Shown: positions 8,766-20,700 of the stretch, in pieces
Layout: each line of letters opens with the position of its first letter
Position numbering within the stretch: position 1 is the first letter of the stretch
Origin: Aggregatibacter actinomycetemcomitans
Lineage (GTDB): Bacteria; Pseudomonadota; Gammaproteobacteria; Enterobacterales; Pasteurellaceae
DNA: 64,000 nucleotides
Assembly (NCBI RefSeq): GCF_003130205.1
Contig: NZ_NRDF01000006.1
Location: 29,311-93,310, forward strand
Direction: 5' to 3'
Translations under genes and position numbers: made by a program
Notes under the pieces: model-generated
Told to the model about the DNA's origin: nothing
Database searches by the model: none
The model's input: only the letters and a program-made list of their open reading frames with translations

Positions 8766-9968
8766 ATGAAAAAGATCGCAATTATTACCGTGGTCGTCAT
8801 ACTTGCGATCTTTGCATTTTTTTATGTCCGGATTCAGAAGCTGGAAACGGTGGTTTCTACGAAACTGGCACAACATGAAACCCAATTTCAAGCGTTTAGC
8901 TTAGGCTTTTTCCCGCAACCTTACCTTGCTTTTGAAAACGTTAAACATAACCAAATCAGTATTGCAAAGCTGACCGGTAGATTTCCGTTATCCGCCTTGT
9001 TTTCCGGGAATGTCAAATTACAGGCGCTGGAAATTCAAAACGCCAAATGGTCTGAAAATGCACAGAATAGCGCCGATATTCAAATGCGTTTTTCCGATTT
9101 TTCTCTCGATAATATTTCTCCCGACGGCATTGCCTTTAGCGGCGATAATTCGGTTACGGTGGAATTGGCAAAACCGTTGTACGGCAACAATAAAACCTTT
9201 AATTTCCGTTTTATCAAGGGCGCGATTCAGCGTAACGGCGAACGAAAATTTACGGCGCAGTTTGACCATGCCGTTTTAAATGCAGAAACCTTAGGCTTTA
9301 TTCAGGCGGATTTAGACTTATCCCAATACACCAAGCACCTGACCGCAGACATTAATTCTTATTGTCCGCCCGATTCGCCTTGTACCGCACGCTTGGATTA
9401 TGTCAGCGAGCCGGAAAAAAGTGCGGTCGGTTTTTCCGCTAAAAATTATCCGCTGGAACGCCTGCTGACCTGGTTCACTTTCCCGAAAACCATTACCGGC
9501 AATGCCGATGTGGACATCGCCATGCAGTTCGACCGTTCTCAAATTATCGGCGGTAAATTCTATTTTGATGCGAGAAATGGCGAATTATTGGGGATAAATT
9601 TGTTGGAGTTGGCAGGACGACATTTGCCGGTTAACTGGGATGCTTCGGCGTTAAAAGACAGAAATAATATTAATACCAAATACGACCGGATGACCGGCAG
9701 CTTCCGTTTGCAGGGACATCAACTTGATATTGAAAAAATGATCTTGAAAACCACCGCACTTTTAGGTGAGGGGCGTGGCCGGGTAAATTTGCAAGCTATG
9801 CAATGCGATGTTGATCTGAACCTTCGTCCAACCAATGAAAAATACGCGGACATTGTACTACCGATTCATTTCTTTAATAGTTGCTATTCGCCGCAATATG
9901 AAATGAATATCGACAAAGCATTTCGCAATAAAATCAAAGAACTTCTTCGACGTAAATTAAAACAATAA
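8766..9968 (+). CDS. AsmA-like envelope protein
   Basis: A 400-residue protein with a single N-terminal membrane segment (ITVVVILAIFAFFYV, residues 6-20) and a long beta-rich remainder ending in basic residues. The repeating beta pattern, the central GNADVDIAMQFDRSQIIGGK phrase and the C-terminal GEGRGRVNLQ motif resemble AsmA-family proteins, which span the periplasm and affect outer-membrane lipid assembly. It is shorter than E. coli AsmA (about 617), so it is a compact member. Its start codon abuts the dcd stop and its own stop is 1 bp from the sotB start, so it lies in the middle of an operon. Two uptake signals lie inside the gene. The exact function is unknown. Confidence 0.7.
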   Translation: MKKIAIITVVVILAIFAFFYVRIQKLETVVSTKLAQHETQFQAFSLGFFPQPYLAFENVKHNQISIAKLTGRFPLSALFSGNVKLQALEIQNAKWSENAQNSADIQMRFSDFSLDNISPDGIAFSGDNSVTVELAKPLYGNNKTFNFRFIKGAIQRNGERKFTAQFDHAVLNAETLGFIQADLDLSQYTKHLTADINSYCPPDSPCTARLDYVSEPEKSAVGFSAKNYPLERLLTWFTFPKTITGNADVDIAMQFDRSQIIGGKFYFDARNGELLGINLLELAGRHLPVNWDASALKDRNNINTKYDRMTGSFRLQGHQLDIEKMILKTTALLGEGRGRVNLQAMQCDVDLNLRPTNEKYADIVLPIHFFNSCYSPQYEMNIDKAFRNKIKELLRRKLKQ

Positions 9969-9969
9969 T

Positions 9970-11166
9970 ATGGTCTCTTTAAAAATTGTACGACGCCTGA
10001 AATTTTTTCGCGTTGTGTTACTGGCATTTGCTGCGTTTATTTTTAACACCACCGAATTCTTACCCGTCGCCTTGTTATCCGACATTGCGCAAAGTTTTGA
10101 AATCCCCGTGCAGCAAGCGGGGCTGATGATCACTGTTTATGCCTGGATTGTTTCCCTGATGTCACTGCCGTTTATGCTGATGACGGCAAAGCTGGAGCGG
10201 CGTAGTTTGCTGATTAAACTCTTTATTGTGTTTGTCGCCAGCCATATTTTTTCCGTTATGGCGTGGGATTTTTGGATCCTGCTGTTATCCCGGATCGGTG
10301 TAGCGTTTACCCATGCGATTTTCTGGTCTATTACTACGTCTCTGGCGGTGCGGGTCGCGCCGAAGGATAAAAAAGCGCAGGCGATCGGGTTGCTGGCAAT
10401 GGGCAGCGCGTTGGCGATGGTACTGGGTTTGCCCCTTGGACGGGTTATCGGGCAGTATTTTGGTTGGCGTGAGGCGTTCGGTATTATTGCGTTCCTGGCA
10501 TTTACAGTAACGGCGCTGCTGTATCGCTTTCTGCCGCATCTGGCAAGTCGCAACGCCGGTTCGCTAAAATCCGTCCCTTTATTATTCAAACGCCCGCTGC
10601 TGGTGGGCTTATATGTGCTGACTATCCTCATTATTTCGGCACATTTCACCGCTTATAGTTATATTGAACCGTTTATTGTACGTATTGGCGCAATGAGCGA
10701 TAGCACCGCCACGGCGATCTTATTGATTTTCGGCTTATCGGGTATTACTGCCAGTTTGTTGTTTAACCGCTTTCACCGCTTCGCACCGGCAAAATTCTTG
10801 TTGAGCGCCATGGCTATTTTAGTCATTTCTTTGCTGCTGTTATTGCCGTTCAGTCAAAATCAAAGCGCCATGTTCTTACTGGCATTTATTTGGGGGGTAG
10901 GCATTTCCGGTATCGGTTTGAGTTTGCAGGTGCGGGTGTTGCAGCTGGCACCCGATGCCACTGATGTGGCAATGGCGATCTATTCGGGGCTTTATAATAT
11001 CGGCATCGGCGGCGGTGCATTATTGGGCAATCAGGTCATGCAACATTTCGGACTTGCCAATATCGGCTTTTCAGGCGCCTTGTTTGCAGCGCTTGGATTT
11101 ATGTTGTTTATGTCTATCCATTTTCGCTATGGAAAAGCCAATCGCGAAAATTTAACGCATTTATAA
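9970..11166 (+). CDS. sotB: Major-facilitator sugar efflux transporter, SotB type
   Basis: A 398-residue inner-membrane protein with about 12 hydrophobic segments. The N-terminal FNTTEFLPVALLSDIA and ITVYAWIVSLMSLPFMLM, the motif AKLERR after helix 2 and SRIGVAFTHAIFWSIT match the SotB/YdeA exporters that expel sugars such as arabinose or IPTG in E. coli. The start ATG follows the AsmA-like stop after 1 bp. It closes the udk operon and is followed by a bidirectional uptake-signal terminator. The substrate in this organism is unknown. Confidence 0.8.
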   Translation: MVSLKIVRRLKFFRVVLLAFAAFIFNTTEFLPVALLSDIAQSFEIPVQQAGLMITVYAWIVSLMSLPFMLMTAKLERRSLLIKLFIVFVASHIFSVMAWDFWILLLSRIGVAFTHAIFWSITTSLAVRVAPKDKKAQAIGLLAMGSALAMVLGLPLGRVIGQYFGWREAFGIIAFLAFTVTALLYRFLPHLASRNAGSLKSVPLLFKRPLLVGLYVLTILIISAHFTAYSYIEPFIVRIGAMSDSTATAILLIFGLSGITASLLFNRFHRFAPAKFLLSAMAILVISLLLLLPFSQNQSAMFLLAFIWGVGISGIGLSLQVRVLQLAPDATDVAMAIYSGLYNIGIGGGALLGNQVMQHFGLANIGFSGALFAALGFMLFMSIHFRYGKANRENLTHL

Positions 11167-11201
11167 TGAACCGACCTATTCATTAATAGATTGGAAAATA
11201 G

Positions 11202-11232
11202 AAAAGTGCGGTGATTTTTCACCGCACTTTTT
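11202..11232. terminator. Bidirectional uptake-signal terminator
   Basis: AAAAGTGCGGTGA at 11202-11214 pairs with TCACCGCACTTTTT ending at 11232, with a T-run on the right side and an A-run on the left. It lies between the convergent sotB and der genes, so it can end transcription from both sides. Confidence 0.8.
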
Positions 11233-11235
11233 GTG

Positions 11236-12777
11236 TTATCTTTTCGCTTTCTTAATAAACTTCATCAAACGTTTACGTTTGCGTAATTGGTTTGGCGTGA
11301 GTTTATTGCGTCTGCCGGCAAACGGGTTGTTGCCTTCCTGGAATTGCAAACGAATCGGCGAGCCGATGATTTTCAGGCTACGACGGAAATGGTTGGACAA
11401 ATAACGTTTATAGGAATCCGGTAATTTATCCACTTGGTTGCCGTGAATCACAATAATCGGCGGGTTGTAACCGCCCGGGTGGGCATATTTGAGTTTTACC
11501 CGACGACCGCTAATCATCGGCGGTTGGTGTTCCTCCGTGGCGATTTGCAAAATACGCGTTAGCATAGAGGTGGTCATTTTTTGTGTGGCACATTCGTAGG
11601 CTTCTTTGATGGAATCAAACAAATTGCCGATGCCGCTGCCGTGCAAGGCGGAAATAAAATGCACACGGGCAAAATCAATAAAATCCAAACGGCGATCCAG
11701 TTCCGATTTCACCCGATCTTTCACTTCCATATCCAAGCCGTCCCATTTGTTCACCACGATCACCAGCGAGCGACCGGCGTTTAAAATAAAGCCGAGGAGG
11801 GATAAATCCTGATCGGAAATGTTTTCGCGCGCGTCAATCACCAATAACACTACGTTAGCGTCCTGAATGGCTTGCAGGGTTTTGATGACGGAAAATTTTT
11901 CCACCGCCAAATGCACTTTTCCCCGTTTACGCACGCCGGCAGTGTCGATTAGGGTGTAATCCTGACCGTCGCGTTCCATGGGAATATAAATGCTGTCGCG
12001 GGTGGTGCCCGGCAAGTTGTAAACCACCACGCGATCTTCACCTAAAATGCGGTTGGTCAGCGTGGATTTGCCGACGTTCGGGCGCCCGACAATGGCGATT
12101 TTGATATTTTTCTTATCGGGCGTCTGTTCCTGCGCCAGTTCTTCGTCTAAAAGTGCGGTGTCTTCTTCGTTTGAAAAATCGAAGTCCTCGTCCCATTCGT
12201 CGAATTCGGTGGTGTTGGTCTCATTGGAAGAAACGTCGGTATTTTCCACCGCACTTTCTTCGCTTTCTTCCGTCGTTTGCTCCGCCAACGGACTAAGTAC
12301 CTGCTCCATTAAGCTCACAATGCCGCGCCCTTGAGAAGCGGCGATTTGGGCAATGTCGCCCAAGCCTAATTGGTAAAATTCGGCGCAGTGGGAATCCGCA
12401 TCAATGCCATCCACTTTATTGGCGACCACCACCGTGGTTTTGTTTTGGCGCTGGCGTAAATAATTGGCGATGCCAATGTCCGCCGAGGTTAATCCTGCGC
12501 GGGCATCCACCAAAAAGAGAACGATATCCGCTTCTTCAATGGCGAGCAGCGATTGTTCCGCCATTTTTTCTTCTACGCCTTCTTCCGTGCCGTCGATACC
12601 GCTCGTATCAATGACGATAAAATCATGGCCGGCAAGGTGGGCGTGACCGTATTTGCGGTCGCGGGTTAAGCCGGGAAAATCGGCGACGAGGGCGTCGCGG
12701 GTGCGGGTCAGGCGATTGAATAGGGTGGATTTTCCCACATTCGGGCGACCCACCAAGGCAACTACGGGAGTTGTCAT
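11236..12777 (-). CDS. der: Ribosome-assembly GTPase Der (EngA)
   Basis: Essential tandem GTPase for 50S ribosome maturation, 513 residues. Two G domains each carry P-loop GRPNVGKS, at residues 10-17 and 231-238, with DTSG/DTAG switch II, NKVD and NKWD specificity motifs, and a C-terminal KH-like domain from about residue 410 ending in basic residues. The linker between the G domains (about 168-217) is long and very acidic. In the DNA this linker contains two uptake signals in opposite orientation (12149-12159 and 12248-12257), which shape part of its coding sequence. It stands alone between convergent sotB and the divergent cbpA. Confidence 0.95.
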   Translation of the reverse strand: MTTPVVALVGRPNVGKSTLFNRLTRTRDALVADFPGLTRDRKYGHAHLAGHDFIVIDTSGIDGTEEGVEEKMAEQSLLAIEEADIVLFLVDARAGLTSADIGIANYLRQRQNKTTVVVANKVDGIDADSHCAEFYQLGLGDIAQIAASQGRGIVSLMEQVLSPLAEQTTEESEESAVENTDVSSNETNTTEFDEWDEDFDFSNEEDTALLDEELAQEQTPDKKNIKIAIVGRPNVGKSTLTNRILGEDRVVVYNLPGTTRDSIYIPMERDGQDYTLIDTAGVRKRGKVHLAVEKFSVIKTLQAIQDANVVLLVIDARENISDQDLSLLGFILNAGRSLVIVVNKWDGLDMEVKDRVKSELDRRLDFIDFARVHFISALHGSGIGNLFDSIKEAYECATQKMTTSMLTRILQIATEEHQPPMISGRRVKLKYAHPGGYNPPIIVIHGNQVDKLPDSYKRYLSNHFRRSLKIIGSPIRLQFQEGNNPFAGRRNKLTPNQLRKRKRLMKFIKKAKR

Positions 12778-13061
12778 AAAAACCTCTTATAAATGAAATG
12801 TGCCACGGGAAGATCGACATCGGCACTTGAAAAATGGCAGGCATTATAGCGGATTTTAGCCATGATGAGAAATCACAAGGCTTTGACGTGATAATTTATT
12901 TCTAAAAATCACTTTAAAAATTTTCTGTCGGCATTATATTAAATAGGTGAAATTTTATACTGATCATCTCATCAATTCATGCAATGCCGCAGGGCGTTCT
13001 TACACTTGGCGGCAAATCAAACCGAATAATCGCATTTAGATATTAAGCAATAAGGATAACT
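12778..13061. other. Divergent intergenic region between der and cbpA
   Basis: This 284-bp gap contains AT-rich promoter-like sequence around 12890-12965 and the ribosome site ATAAGGATA ahead of cbpA. No open frame, RNA gene or convincing repeat was recognised. Confidence 0.4.
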
Positions 13062-14045
13062 ATGGCAAAACAAAACTATTACGAGATATTAGGCGTGGAT
13101 AAAAATGCCGATCTCGATGCAATTAAAAAGGCGTATCGCAAATTGGTGCGCAAATATCATCCCGATGTCAGCAAAGATCCCGACGCAGTGCAAAAAACCG
13201 CCGAGGTGAATGAGGCTTATGAAACCTTGAAAGATTCGCAAAAACGGGCGGAATACGATGAAATGCTGGCAAACCCGTTTGGTGCGGGGCAAGGAAATCC
13301 GTTTGGCGGCGCACATCAGGGCAATCCGTTTGAAGGCGCATACGGCGATGGCAGCGGTTTCCGCCATTATGAATTCCACAGCGGCGCGGGCGGTGAACCG
13401 TTTGGTCAGGGGGATTTCCATTTTGAGGATTTATTCTCCGCTTTCGGTCGTCGCGGTCAGCAACAATCACAAACGCGCCAAACCGGGCCGATAAAAGGCG
13501 AGGATCAACACGCCGAGCTCAGCATTGATATTTCGGCGGCGTATCAGGGTGCGGAGCGTTCTTTAAGTCTGAATATGCCGACCATTGACGAACACGGGCG
13601 AATTATTCAACAGACCAAAACCATGAATGTGAAAATTCCGAAAGGCATTGCCGAAGGGCAACAAATTCGCTTGTCAGGGCAAGGCTTACCGGGCATCAAC
13701 GGAGGTACAAGCGGAGATTTGTACTTGAAAATCCGTTTCCATGAACAGCCCGATCTCTATGTGAAAAACAAAAAAGACGTTTGTCAGACTATTGATATTT
13801 TCCCATGGCAGGCGGTGCTGGGCGGCAAAACCGTGGTGTCCACTATCGGCGGAAAACTGCAAATCAACCTGCCGGCGAACAGTCAAAGCGGCAAAAGTAT
13901 TCGTTTGAAAGGCAAAGGCATTCCGGCGAAAGACGCAGGCGATTTGTATTTGAATATTCGTATTGTGGTGCCGGCGGTAGAAAACGAGGCGGATCGTGCC
14001 GCATGGGAACAATTAAGCGCGCATTTTGCCGCGAAACAGGCGTAA
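13062..14045 (+). CDS. cbpA: DnaJ-like co-chaperone CbpA
   Basis: A 327-residue J-domain co-chaperone of DnaK that also binds curved DNA in E. coli. The J domain covers residues 1-70 with the HPD triplet at 33-35, followed by a Gly/Phe-rich stretch containing repeated GNPFGG/GNPFEG units (about 75-125) and two C-terminal substrate-binding domains (GPIKGEDQHAELSIDI onwards, then DLYLKIRF and DLYLNIRI). It lacks the zinc-finger of DnaJ, which separates CbpA from DnaJ. It is followed after 22 bp by its specific inhibitor cbpM. Confidence 0.9.
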   Translation: MAKQNYYEILGVDKNADLDAIKKAYRKLVRKYHPDVSKDPDAVQKTAEVNEAYETLKDSQKRAEYDEMLANPFGAGQGNPFGGAHQGNPFEGAYGDGSGFRHYEFHSGAGGEPFGQGDFHFEDLFSAFGRRGQQQSQTRQTGPIKGEDQHAELSIDISAAYQGAERSLSLNMPTIDEHGRIIQQTKTMNVKIPKGIAEGQQIRLSGQGLPGINGGTSGDLYLKIRFHEQPDLYVKNKKDVCQTIDIFPWQAVLGGKTVVSTIGGKLQINLPANSQSGKSIRLKGKGIPAKDAGDLYLNIRIVVPAVENEADRAAWEQLSAHFAAKQA

Positions 14046-14067
14046 CACAGAATAAGGAATGGACGTT

Positions 14068-14358
14068 ATGAAACAAGATATTGATATTAAACTGAGTTTT
14101 AGTGAGATGTTGAATGTGTGTGCCGGTGAACGGCAGTGGTTGTTGGCGCTGATTGACGAGGGCATTATTTCCGTGGAAGGGCATCCGGAGCAGGCAGTAT
14201 TTAGCGGCTTCCAAATGGCACGCGTCCGTCGAGCCCACCGCTTAAGCCATGATTTTGAAGCCAGCGTGCCTGCCTTGAGTTTGATTATGCAACTGCTTGA
14301 TGAAGTGGAAGAATTGCGTAAGCAAACGCGCTCTATTTCGTTGTTAAGCGATCATTAA
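14068..14358 (+). CDS. cbpM: CbpA modulator CbpM
   Basis: A small MerR-like helical protein of 96 residues that in E. coli binds the J domain of CbpA and blocks its activity. Phrases such as FSEMLNVCAGERQWLLALIDEGIISVEG and RVRRAHRLSHDFEASVPALSLIMQLLDE fit the family. An ATG at 14059 is also in frame, but the AAGGA at 14054-14058 is too close to it; ATG at 14068 has proper spacing. The cbpA-cbpM gene pair is the known arrangement and supports co-regulation. Confidence 0.85.
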   Translation: MKQDIDIKLSFSEMLNVCAGERQWLLALIDEGIISVEGHPEQAVFSGFQMARVRRAHRLSHDFEASVPALSLIMQLLDEVEELRKQTRSISLLSDH

Positions 14359-14376
14359 AAAACATTTGAAAAACAC

Positions 14377-14405
14377 ACCGCACTTTGAAAGCCCAAAAGT
14401 GCGGT
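14377..14405. terminator. Uptake-signal inverted pair
   Basis: ACCGCACTTT at 14377-14386 and AAAGTGCGGT at 14396-14405 form an inverted pair between convergent cbpM and purA, a likely bidirectional terminator. Confidence 0.6.
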
Positions 14406-14422
14406 CGTTTTCCCATGCGTTT

Positions 14423-15736
<1,314 letters not shown>

Positions 15737-15808
15737 TTAGCTTGAGGTTATAAAAATCAACGGTTGCCTACTTTACTATTTTCGGCTTGGAATCTCAATG
15801 CAACTCCT

Positions 15809-16774
15809 TTATTTATTCGCCAAAAGGACCGCTCTTTTCGGTGCGGGATAGCCTTCGATGGTTTTGCTGTGATCATTCGGATCAAGAAAATCCACCAGCG
15901 ATTCATTTTCCAGCCAGTCGGTCTTCCGTTGTTCTTCCAATGAAGTCACCGCCACATCCACGCAACGCACATGGTTAAAACCGGTTTTTTGTAACCAATG
16001 AATTAACGCGGCAACGGAAGGAATGAAATACACATTTTTCATTTTGGCATAGCGATCCATCGGCACTAAGACGGTGTTTTCGTCGCCGTCCACTACTAAG
16101 GTTTCCAGCACCAATTCGCCGCCTTTGACCAGTTGGGCGCGCAGCTGCGAAAGATGATCCAGCGGTGATTTACGGTGATACAACACGCCCATGGAAAACA
16201 CCGTATCAAACGCCGAGAGGGGCTGCATTTGCTCGATACCGAGTGGAATCAGATTGGCACGACGATCGTCGTTTAACAATTTACGCACGGCTTCAAACTG
16301 GCATAAAAATAATTCCGTCGGATCAATACCCACCACCATTTTCGCGCCTTCGCCCACCATGCGCCACATGTGATAACCGCTGCCGCAACCCACATCTAAA
16401 ATGGTGCGATCCTGCAACGGGGCAAGATGGGGCAGCACGCGATCCCATTTGAAATCGGAGCGCCATTCGCAACCCAGATGAATGCCAAGCAAATCATACG
16501 GGCCTTTGCGCCACGGCATGAGCTGTTTGAGGTGGTGCACAATACGCTGCCGTTCGCCCTCGGAAAGGGGAGAAACGCTTTCAGATTTGACCGCACTTTT
16601 CAGGTCAATGCGGGATGCCGCCAAGTGCGGTAGAAATTCTAAGACTTTCGCCCATTTGGCGTAGTCGCCGTGGGTTTGTTGCTGCCATTGTTTGAGTTGC
16701 AGGGGCAGCGTTTCCAGCCATGGTGAAAGATTGGTGGTGGCGATTTGTTGATAAAAAGGGCGAAAATCGATCAT
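15809..16774 (-). CDS. cmoB: tRNA U34 carboxymethyltransferase CmoB
   Basis: Transfers a carboxymethyl group from carboxy-SAM to 5-hydroxyuridine at the tRNA wobble position; 321 residues. The frame is open for 37 further codons, but ATG at 16774 begins the family start [10 protein letters not shown]. The SAM-binding motif [15 protein letters not shown] and the phrases WRSDFKWDR and [15 protein letters not shown] are typical. It follows putP by 13 bp on the same strand, and the two may be co-transcribed. Two uptake signals fall in its N-terminal third. Confidence 0.93.
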   Translation of the reverse strand: MIDFRPFYQQIATTNLSPWLETLPLQLKQWQQQTHGDYAKWAKVLEFLPHLAASRIDLKSAVKSESVSPLSEGERQRIVHHLKQLMPWRKGPYDLLGIHLGCEWRSDFKWDRVLPHLAPLQDRTILDVGCGSGYHMWRMVGEGAKMVVGIDPTELFLCQFEAVRKLLNDDRRANLIPLGIEQMQPLSAFDTVFSMGVLYHRKSPLDHLSQLRAQLVKGGELVLETLVVDGDENTVLVPMDRYAKMKNVYFIPSVAALIHWLQKTGFNHVRCVDVAVTSLEEQRKTDWLENESLVDFLDPNDHSKTIEGYPAPKRAVLLANK

Positions 16775-16787
16775 TTTGCTGTCTCGC

Positions 16788-18308
16788 TTATAAGGCTTCT
16801 TTGTATGCTTTTTGGGCTTTGTCAAAGGTGTCGGTAATTTCCGCATCCGGTTTTGCCGACAGCAACGAAACCACCACAATGGCAAGGGTCGCCAGTAAGA
16901 AGCCCGGAATCATTTCATAAACTTGCGCCAATTCAGTGTTTTGCGGCAACCATTTTTTCCAGGCAATCACGGTGATGGCGCCGGTCAACATGCCCGCCAT
17001 CGCACCCGAAGATGTCATGCGTTTCCAGAATAAGGAAAGTAACACGACAGGTCCAAAAGCACTGCCGAAGCCCGCCCAAGCGAATTCCACCAGTTTTAAC
17101 ACCAGGCTTTTTTCATCTTGTGCAATCCAAATGGCAATGCCCGCAATCACTAACACCATGGCGCGACCAAGCCAGATAAGTTCTTTTTCCGACGCTTTCG
17201 GCCGAATGAAGCCTTTGTAGAAATCTTCCGTAATCGCCGTAGAGGAAATGAGTAATTGCGCACTTAAGGTACTCATTACCGCTGCAAGAATGGCGGACAA
17301 CAACACGCCGGCAATCCACGGGTTAAACAGGAGGCGGGATAATTCAATGAAAACCTGCTCCGGTTCTTTATTGACCAGGGCAGCCGATTCAGTGCTGGCG
17401 TTCGCGTAAAAATAAATTATGCCGAAGAAGCCGATAGCGATGGCGCCCACCAAACAAAGTATCATCCAGGTCATGCTGATTTTGCGTGCGTTGTTGAGAG
17501 AATGGACGGAATCCGCCGCCATGAAACGGGCGAGAATATGCGGTTGTCCGAAATAGCCCAAGCCCCAAGCGGCAAGACTCAGTAAGCTGACGGTGGAGGT
17601 GCCGCGGAATAAATCCGTAAAGTCTTTTTGTGCGCTGATTTCCGCTTGTTGTAAGACGCTTTGCAACTCATCAATGCCACCAATGGAAATAACCACGAAA
17701 ACCGGCGTGAGCAATAACGCGAAAATCATTAAAGTGGCTTGAATGGTATCCGTCCAGCTAACGGCAAGGAAGCCGCCGATGAAGGTGTAAATGATGGTGG
17801 CGAGCGCGCCGTACCAAAGTGCGGTGGAGTAGTCAATTAAAAACAGATTGCGGAATAATTTCGCACTGGCAACCACGCCTGAAGCGCAATAAACGGTGAA
17901 AAACACCAGGATAATGGTGGCAGAGACGATCTTCAATAAGTTATGGGACGTGCCGAAACGGTGATGAAAATATTCGGGCAGGGTTAAGGCGTTATTGTTG
18001 AATTCTGTGTAAATGCGTAGGCGACCGGCGATAAATAGCCAGTTCAGGTACGCGCCGAGGGTTAAACCGATGGCGATCCATCCCTCAACCAAACCGGATA
18101 AATAGACTGCGCCGGGTAACCCCATTAACAGCCAGCCGGACATATCGGAAGCGCCGGCGGACATGGCGGTGACGAAACTGCCCAAACGGCGACCGCCGAG
18201 AATGTAATCGGAGAAATTTTGAGTGTAATAGTAAGCGGCAATCCCGATGCCGAGCATGCCGACGATATAAATAACAAATGTGACAATTGTTGGATCTAAT
18301 CCAAGCAT
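16788..18308 (-). CDS. putP: Sodium/proline symporter
   Basis: A 506-residue inner-membrane sodium:solute symporter with about 13 hydrophobic segments. The N-terminal GILGGR-like loop ([20 protein letters not shown]), [17 protein letters not shown], the central [14 protein letters not shown] and the ISMTWM region are characteristic of PutP. It imports proline with Na+. It is divergent from rng, with about 140 bp between them that should hold both promoters. Confidence 0.93.
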   Translation of the reverse strand: MLGLDPTIVTFVIYIVGMLGIGIAAYYYTQNFSDYILGGRRLGSFVTAMSAGASDMSGWLLMGLPGAVYLSGLVEGWIAIGLTLGAYLNWLFIAGRLRIYTEFNNNALTLPEYFHHRFGTSHNLLKIVSATIILVFFTVYCASGVVASAKLFRNLFLIDYSTALWYGALATIIYTFIGGFLAVSWTDTIQATLMIFALLLTPVFVVISIGGIDELQSVLQQAEISAQKDFTDLFRGTSTVSLLSLAAWGLGYFGQPHILARFMAADSVHSLNNARKISMTWMILCLVGAIAIGFFGIIYFYANASTESAALVNKEPEQVFIELSRLLFNPWIAGVLLSAILAAVMSTLSAQLLISSTAITEDFYKGFIRPKASEKELIWLGRAMVLVIAGIAIWIAQDEKSLVLKLVEFAWAGFGSAFGPVVLLSLFWKRMTSSGAMAGMLTGAITVIAWKKWLPQNTELAQVYEMIPGFLLATLAIVVVSLLSAKPDAEITDTFDKAQKAYKEAL

Positions 18309-18446
18309 TGTACCAACCTTAGTACATAGACTGCTGAAAAATGTGAAAAGAGGCGCATTTTACCGCATTTGCCCCTATTATTCTATTTTCCTTTTCGTTA
18401 GACTTATCAGACGAAAAAACAATTAGCAAACTTAATCAGGGACATT

Positions 18447-19922
18447 ATGGATTCGGTCGAATTATTGGTCAATGTGACACCCAACGAAACGCGCATTGCC
18501 CTTGTAGAAACAGGTTTATTAAAAGAAGTACATATTGAACGCCAAGGCAAACGCGGCATTGTGGGAAACATTTATAAAGGGCGTGTGACCCGCGTGCTGC
18601 CGGGAATGCAGTCGGCGTTTGTGGATATCGGCTTGGAAAAAGCCGCCTTTTTGCACGCCTCAGACATCGTCTCGCACACTGAATGTGTGGATGAAAACGA
18701 ACAAAAGCAATTTGTGGTAAAAGACATTTCCCAGCTGGTGCATGAAGGGCAGGATATTGTCGTGCAGGTGGTGAAAGATCCGCTCGGCACCAAAGGCGCA
18801 CGCCTTACCACGGATATTACGCTGCCTTCCCGCTATTTGGTGTTCATGCCGGAAAACAGCCATGTGGGTGTGTCGCAGCGTATTGAAAGTGAGGAAGAAC
18901 GCGCTCGTTTGAAAGAACTGGCGCTGCCGTTGTGCGACGAGTTAGGCGGCTTTATTATTCGCACCGCTGCCGAAGGGGCAAGCGAGCTGGATTTGCAACA
19001 GGACGCGGAATTTCTGAAACGCTTATGGCGCAAAGTGCTGGAACGCCGCGCCAAATACCCGACCCGCTCCATGTTATACGGCGAATTGGCGCTCACCCAG
19101 CGTATTCTGCGCGATTTCATCGGCGCTAAATTAGATCGCATTCACATTGACTCCCGCCTTTGTTTCAACGAAGTCAAACAGTTCACCGAAGAATTCATCC
19201 CGAACCTCTCCGACAAACTGATTTTATACGCGGGAAATCAACCGCTCTTTGATGTCTATAGCGTGGAAGCGGGTATTCATAACGCGTTGGATAAACGGGT
19301 GAACCTCAAATCCGGTGGCTATTTGGTTATCGAACAAACGGAAGCCATGACAACCATCGACATCAACACCGGCGCCTTCGTGGGGCATCGCAATCTGGAA
19401 GAAACTATTTTTAATACTAATATCGAAGCTACCAAAGCCATCGCTCAACAGCTCCAATTGCGTAATCTCGGCGGCATCATCATCATCGATTTTATTGATA
19501 TGCAAAAAGAAGAACACCGCACCCGCGTGCTGGAATCTTTGCAGGAAGCCCTTGCCGGCGATCCGGTGAAAACCAATGTCAATGGCTTCACTCAACTGGG
19601 CTTAGTGGAAATGACCCGCAAACGCACCCGCGAAAGTTTGGAGCGCGTGCTCTGCGGCGATTGTCCCGCCTGCCAAGGGCGCGGACGGGTGAAAACCGTG
19701 GAAACCGTGTGCTATGAAATCATGCGCGAAATCATTCGCGTACACCATGTTTTCTCCAGCGAACAATTCGTGGTTTACGCTTCCCATGCCGTCGCCGATT
19801 ACTTGATTAACGAGGAATCCCACGGCTTACTGGCGGAACTGGAGGTGTTCATCGGCAAACAAATCCAAGTAAAAACCGAAGTGTTTTATACTCAGGAACA
19901 GTTTGATGTGGTGGTGATGTAG
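18447..19922 (+). CDS. rng: Ribonuclease G
   Basis: Endoribonuclease that matures the 5' end of 16S rRNA and degrades mRNA; 491 residues. The S1 RNA-binding domain lies near residues 35-130 (GNIYKGRVTRVLPGMQSAFVDIG), followed by the RNase H/DNase I-like region. The catalytic aspartates appear in TIDINTG and IIIDFIDM, and the zinc link is CGDCPACQGRG. It lacks the long C-terminal scaffold of RNase E, which identifies it as RNase G. It faces away from putP and is followed by an uptake-signal stem. Confidence 0.95.
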   Translation: MDSVELLVNVTPNETRIALVETGLLKEVHIERQGKRGIVGNIYKGRVTRVLPGMQSAFVDIGLEKAAFLHASDIVSHTECVDENEQKQFVVKDISQLVHEGQDIVVQVVKDPLGTKGARLTTDITLPSRYLVFMPENSHVGVSQRIESEEERARLKELALPLCDELGGFIIRTAAEGASELDLQQDAEFLKRLWRKVLERRAKYPTRSMLYGELALTQRILRDFIGAKLDRIHIDSRLCFNEVKQFTEEFIPNLSDKLILYAGNQPLFDVYSVEAGIHNALDKRVNLKSGGYLVIEQTEAMTTIDINTGAFVGHRNLEETIFNTNIEATKAIAQQLQLRNLGGIIIIDFIDMQKEEHRTRVLESLQEALAGDPVKTNVNGFTQLGLVEMTRKRTRESLERVLCGDCPACQGRGRVKTVETVCYEIMREIIRVHHVFSSEQFVVYASHAVADYLINEESHGLLAELEVFIGKQIQVKTEVFYTQEQFDVVVM

Positions 19923-19934
19923 CCTTGACGATAT

Positions 19935-20011
19935 AAAAGTGCGGTGGATTTTGCGAACGTTTTTTAGGTGGTGTAGGTATTAAAAAACACCGCAAAAATC
20001 CACCGCACTTT
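19935..20011 (+). terminator. Long uptake-signal stem after rng
   Basis: AAAAGTGCGGTGGATTTTGCG at the left end pairs with the complementary sequence ending ACCGCACTTT at 20011, with a loop of about 35 bases. It would end rng transcription before grxB. Confidence 0.65.
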
Positions 20012-20038
20012 CCGTGAAAACCAACAAAAGGAGAACTT

Positions 20039-20686
20039 ATGAAACTCTATGTTTACGATCATTGCCCGTTTTGCGTGCGCGCCCGTATGATTTTCGGCTT
20101 GAAAAATGTCCCCGTTGAACTCGTGACCATCTTAAATGACGACGCGGAAACGCCAATCCGATTGGTCGGCAAAAAAGTCGTGCCGATTTTAGTGAAAGAA
20201 AACAGCGAAGCTATGCCGGAAAGTTTAGACATTGTGCGTTACATTGATGAACATAACGGCGAAAAAGTCTTATCGGAAACGGTGCGCCCGGCAGTGGAAG
20301 CCTGGTTAAAACAGGTCGGCAGCTATCAAAATCATTTGGTCATCCCACGCTTTACCCGTCTTGGACTGCCTGAATACGCCACCCAAAGTGCGGTCGATTA
20401 TTTCACCGAAAATAAAGAAAAATCCATCGGCGATTTTGCCGAAAATCTCGCGAATACCGACACCTATCTCGCCCGCTTTGCCCCCGATTTAGCGCAACTT
20501 GCCCATCTAATCCAATCGGACACCGCACTAAACGGCAGCCTTTCCCTGGAAGACATTCTCGTTTTCCCCATCCTGCGCAATCTCACCTGCGTAAAAGGCA
20601 TGGTTTTCCCGCCGAAAGTCAACGCTTATGTGGAAACCATGTCCCGCTTGAGTCAAGTGCCGTTGTATCGGGATAAAGCGATTTAA
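20039..20686 (+). CDS. grxB: Glutaredoxin 2
   Basis: A 215-residue glutathione S-transferase-fold glutaredoxin with the active-site CPFC at residues 9-12 near the N-terminus and an all-helical C-terminal domain. It reduces protein disulfides with glutathione and is the size of E. coli GrxB. GGAGA lies upstream of the start. It is followed after 14 bp by cobB, probably in one operon. Confidence 0.93.
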   Translation: MKLYVYDHCPFCVRARMIFGLKNVPVELVTILNDDAETPIRLVGKKVVPILVKENSEAMPESLDIVRYIDEHNGEKVLSETVRPAVEAWLKQVGSYQNHLVIPRFTRLGLPEYATQSAVDYFTENKEKSIGDFAENLANTDTYLARFAPDLAQLAHLIQSDTALNGSLSLEDILVFPILRNLTCVKGMVFPPKVNAYVETMSRLSQVPLYRDKAI

Positions 20687-20700
20687 CGAGGAGGGAAAAT

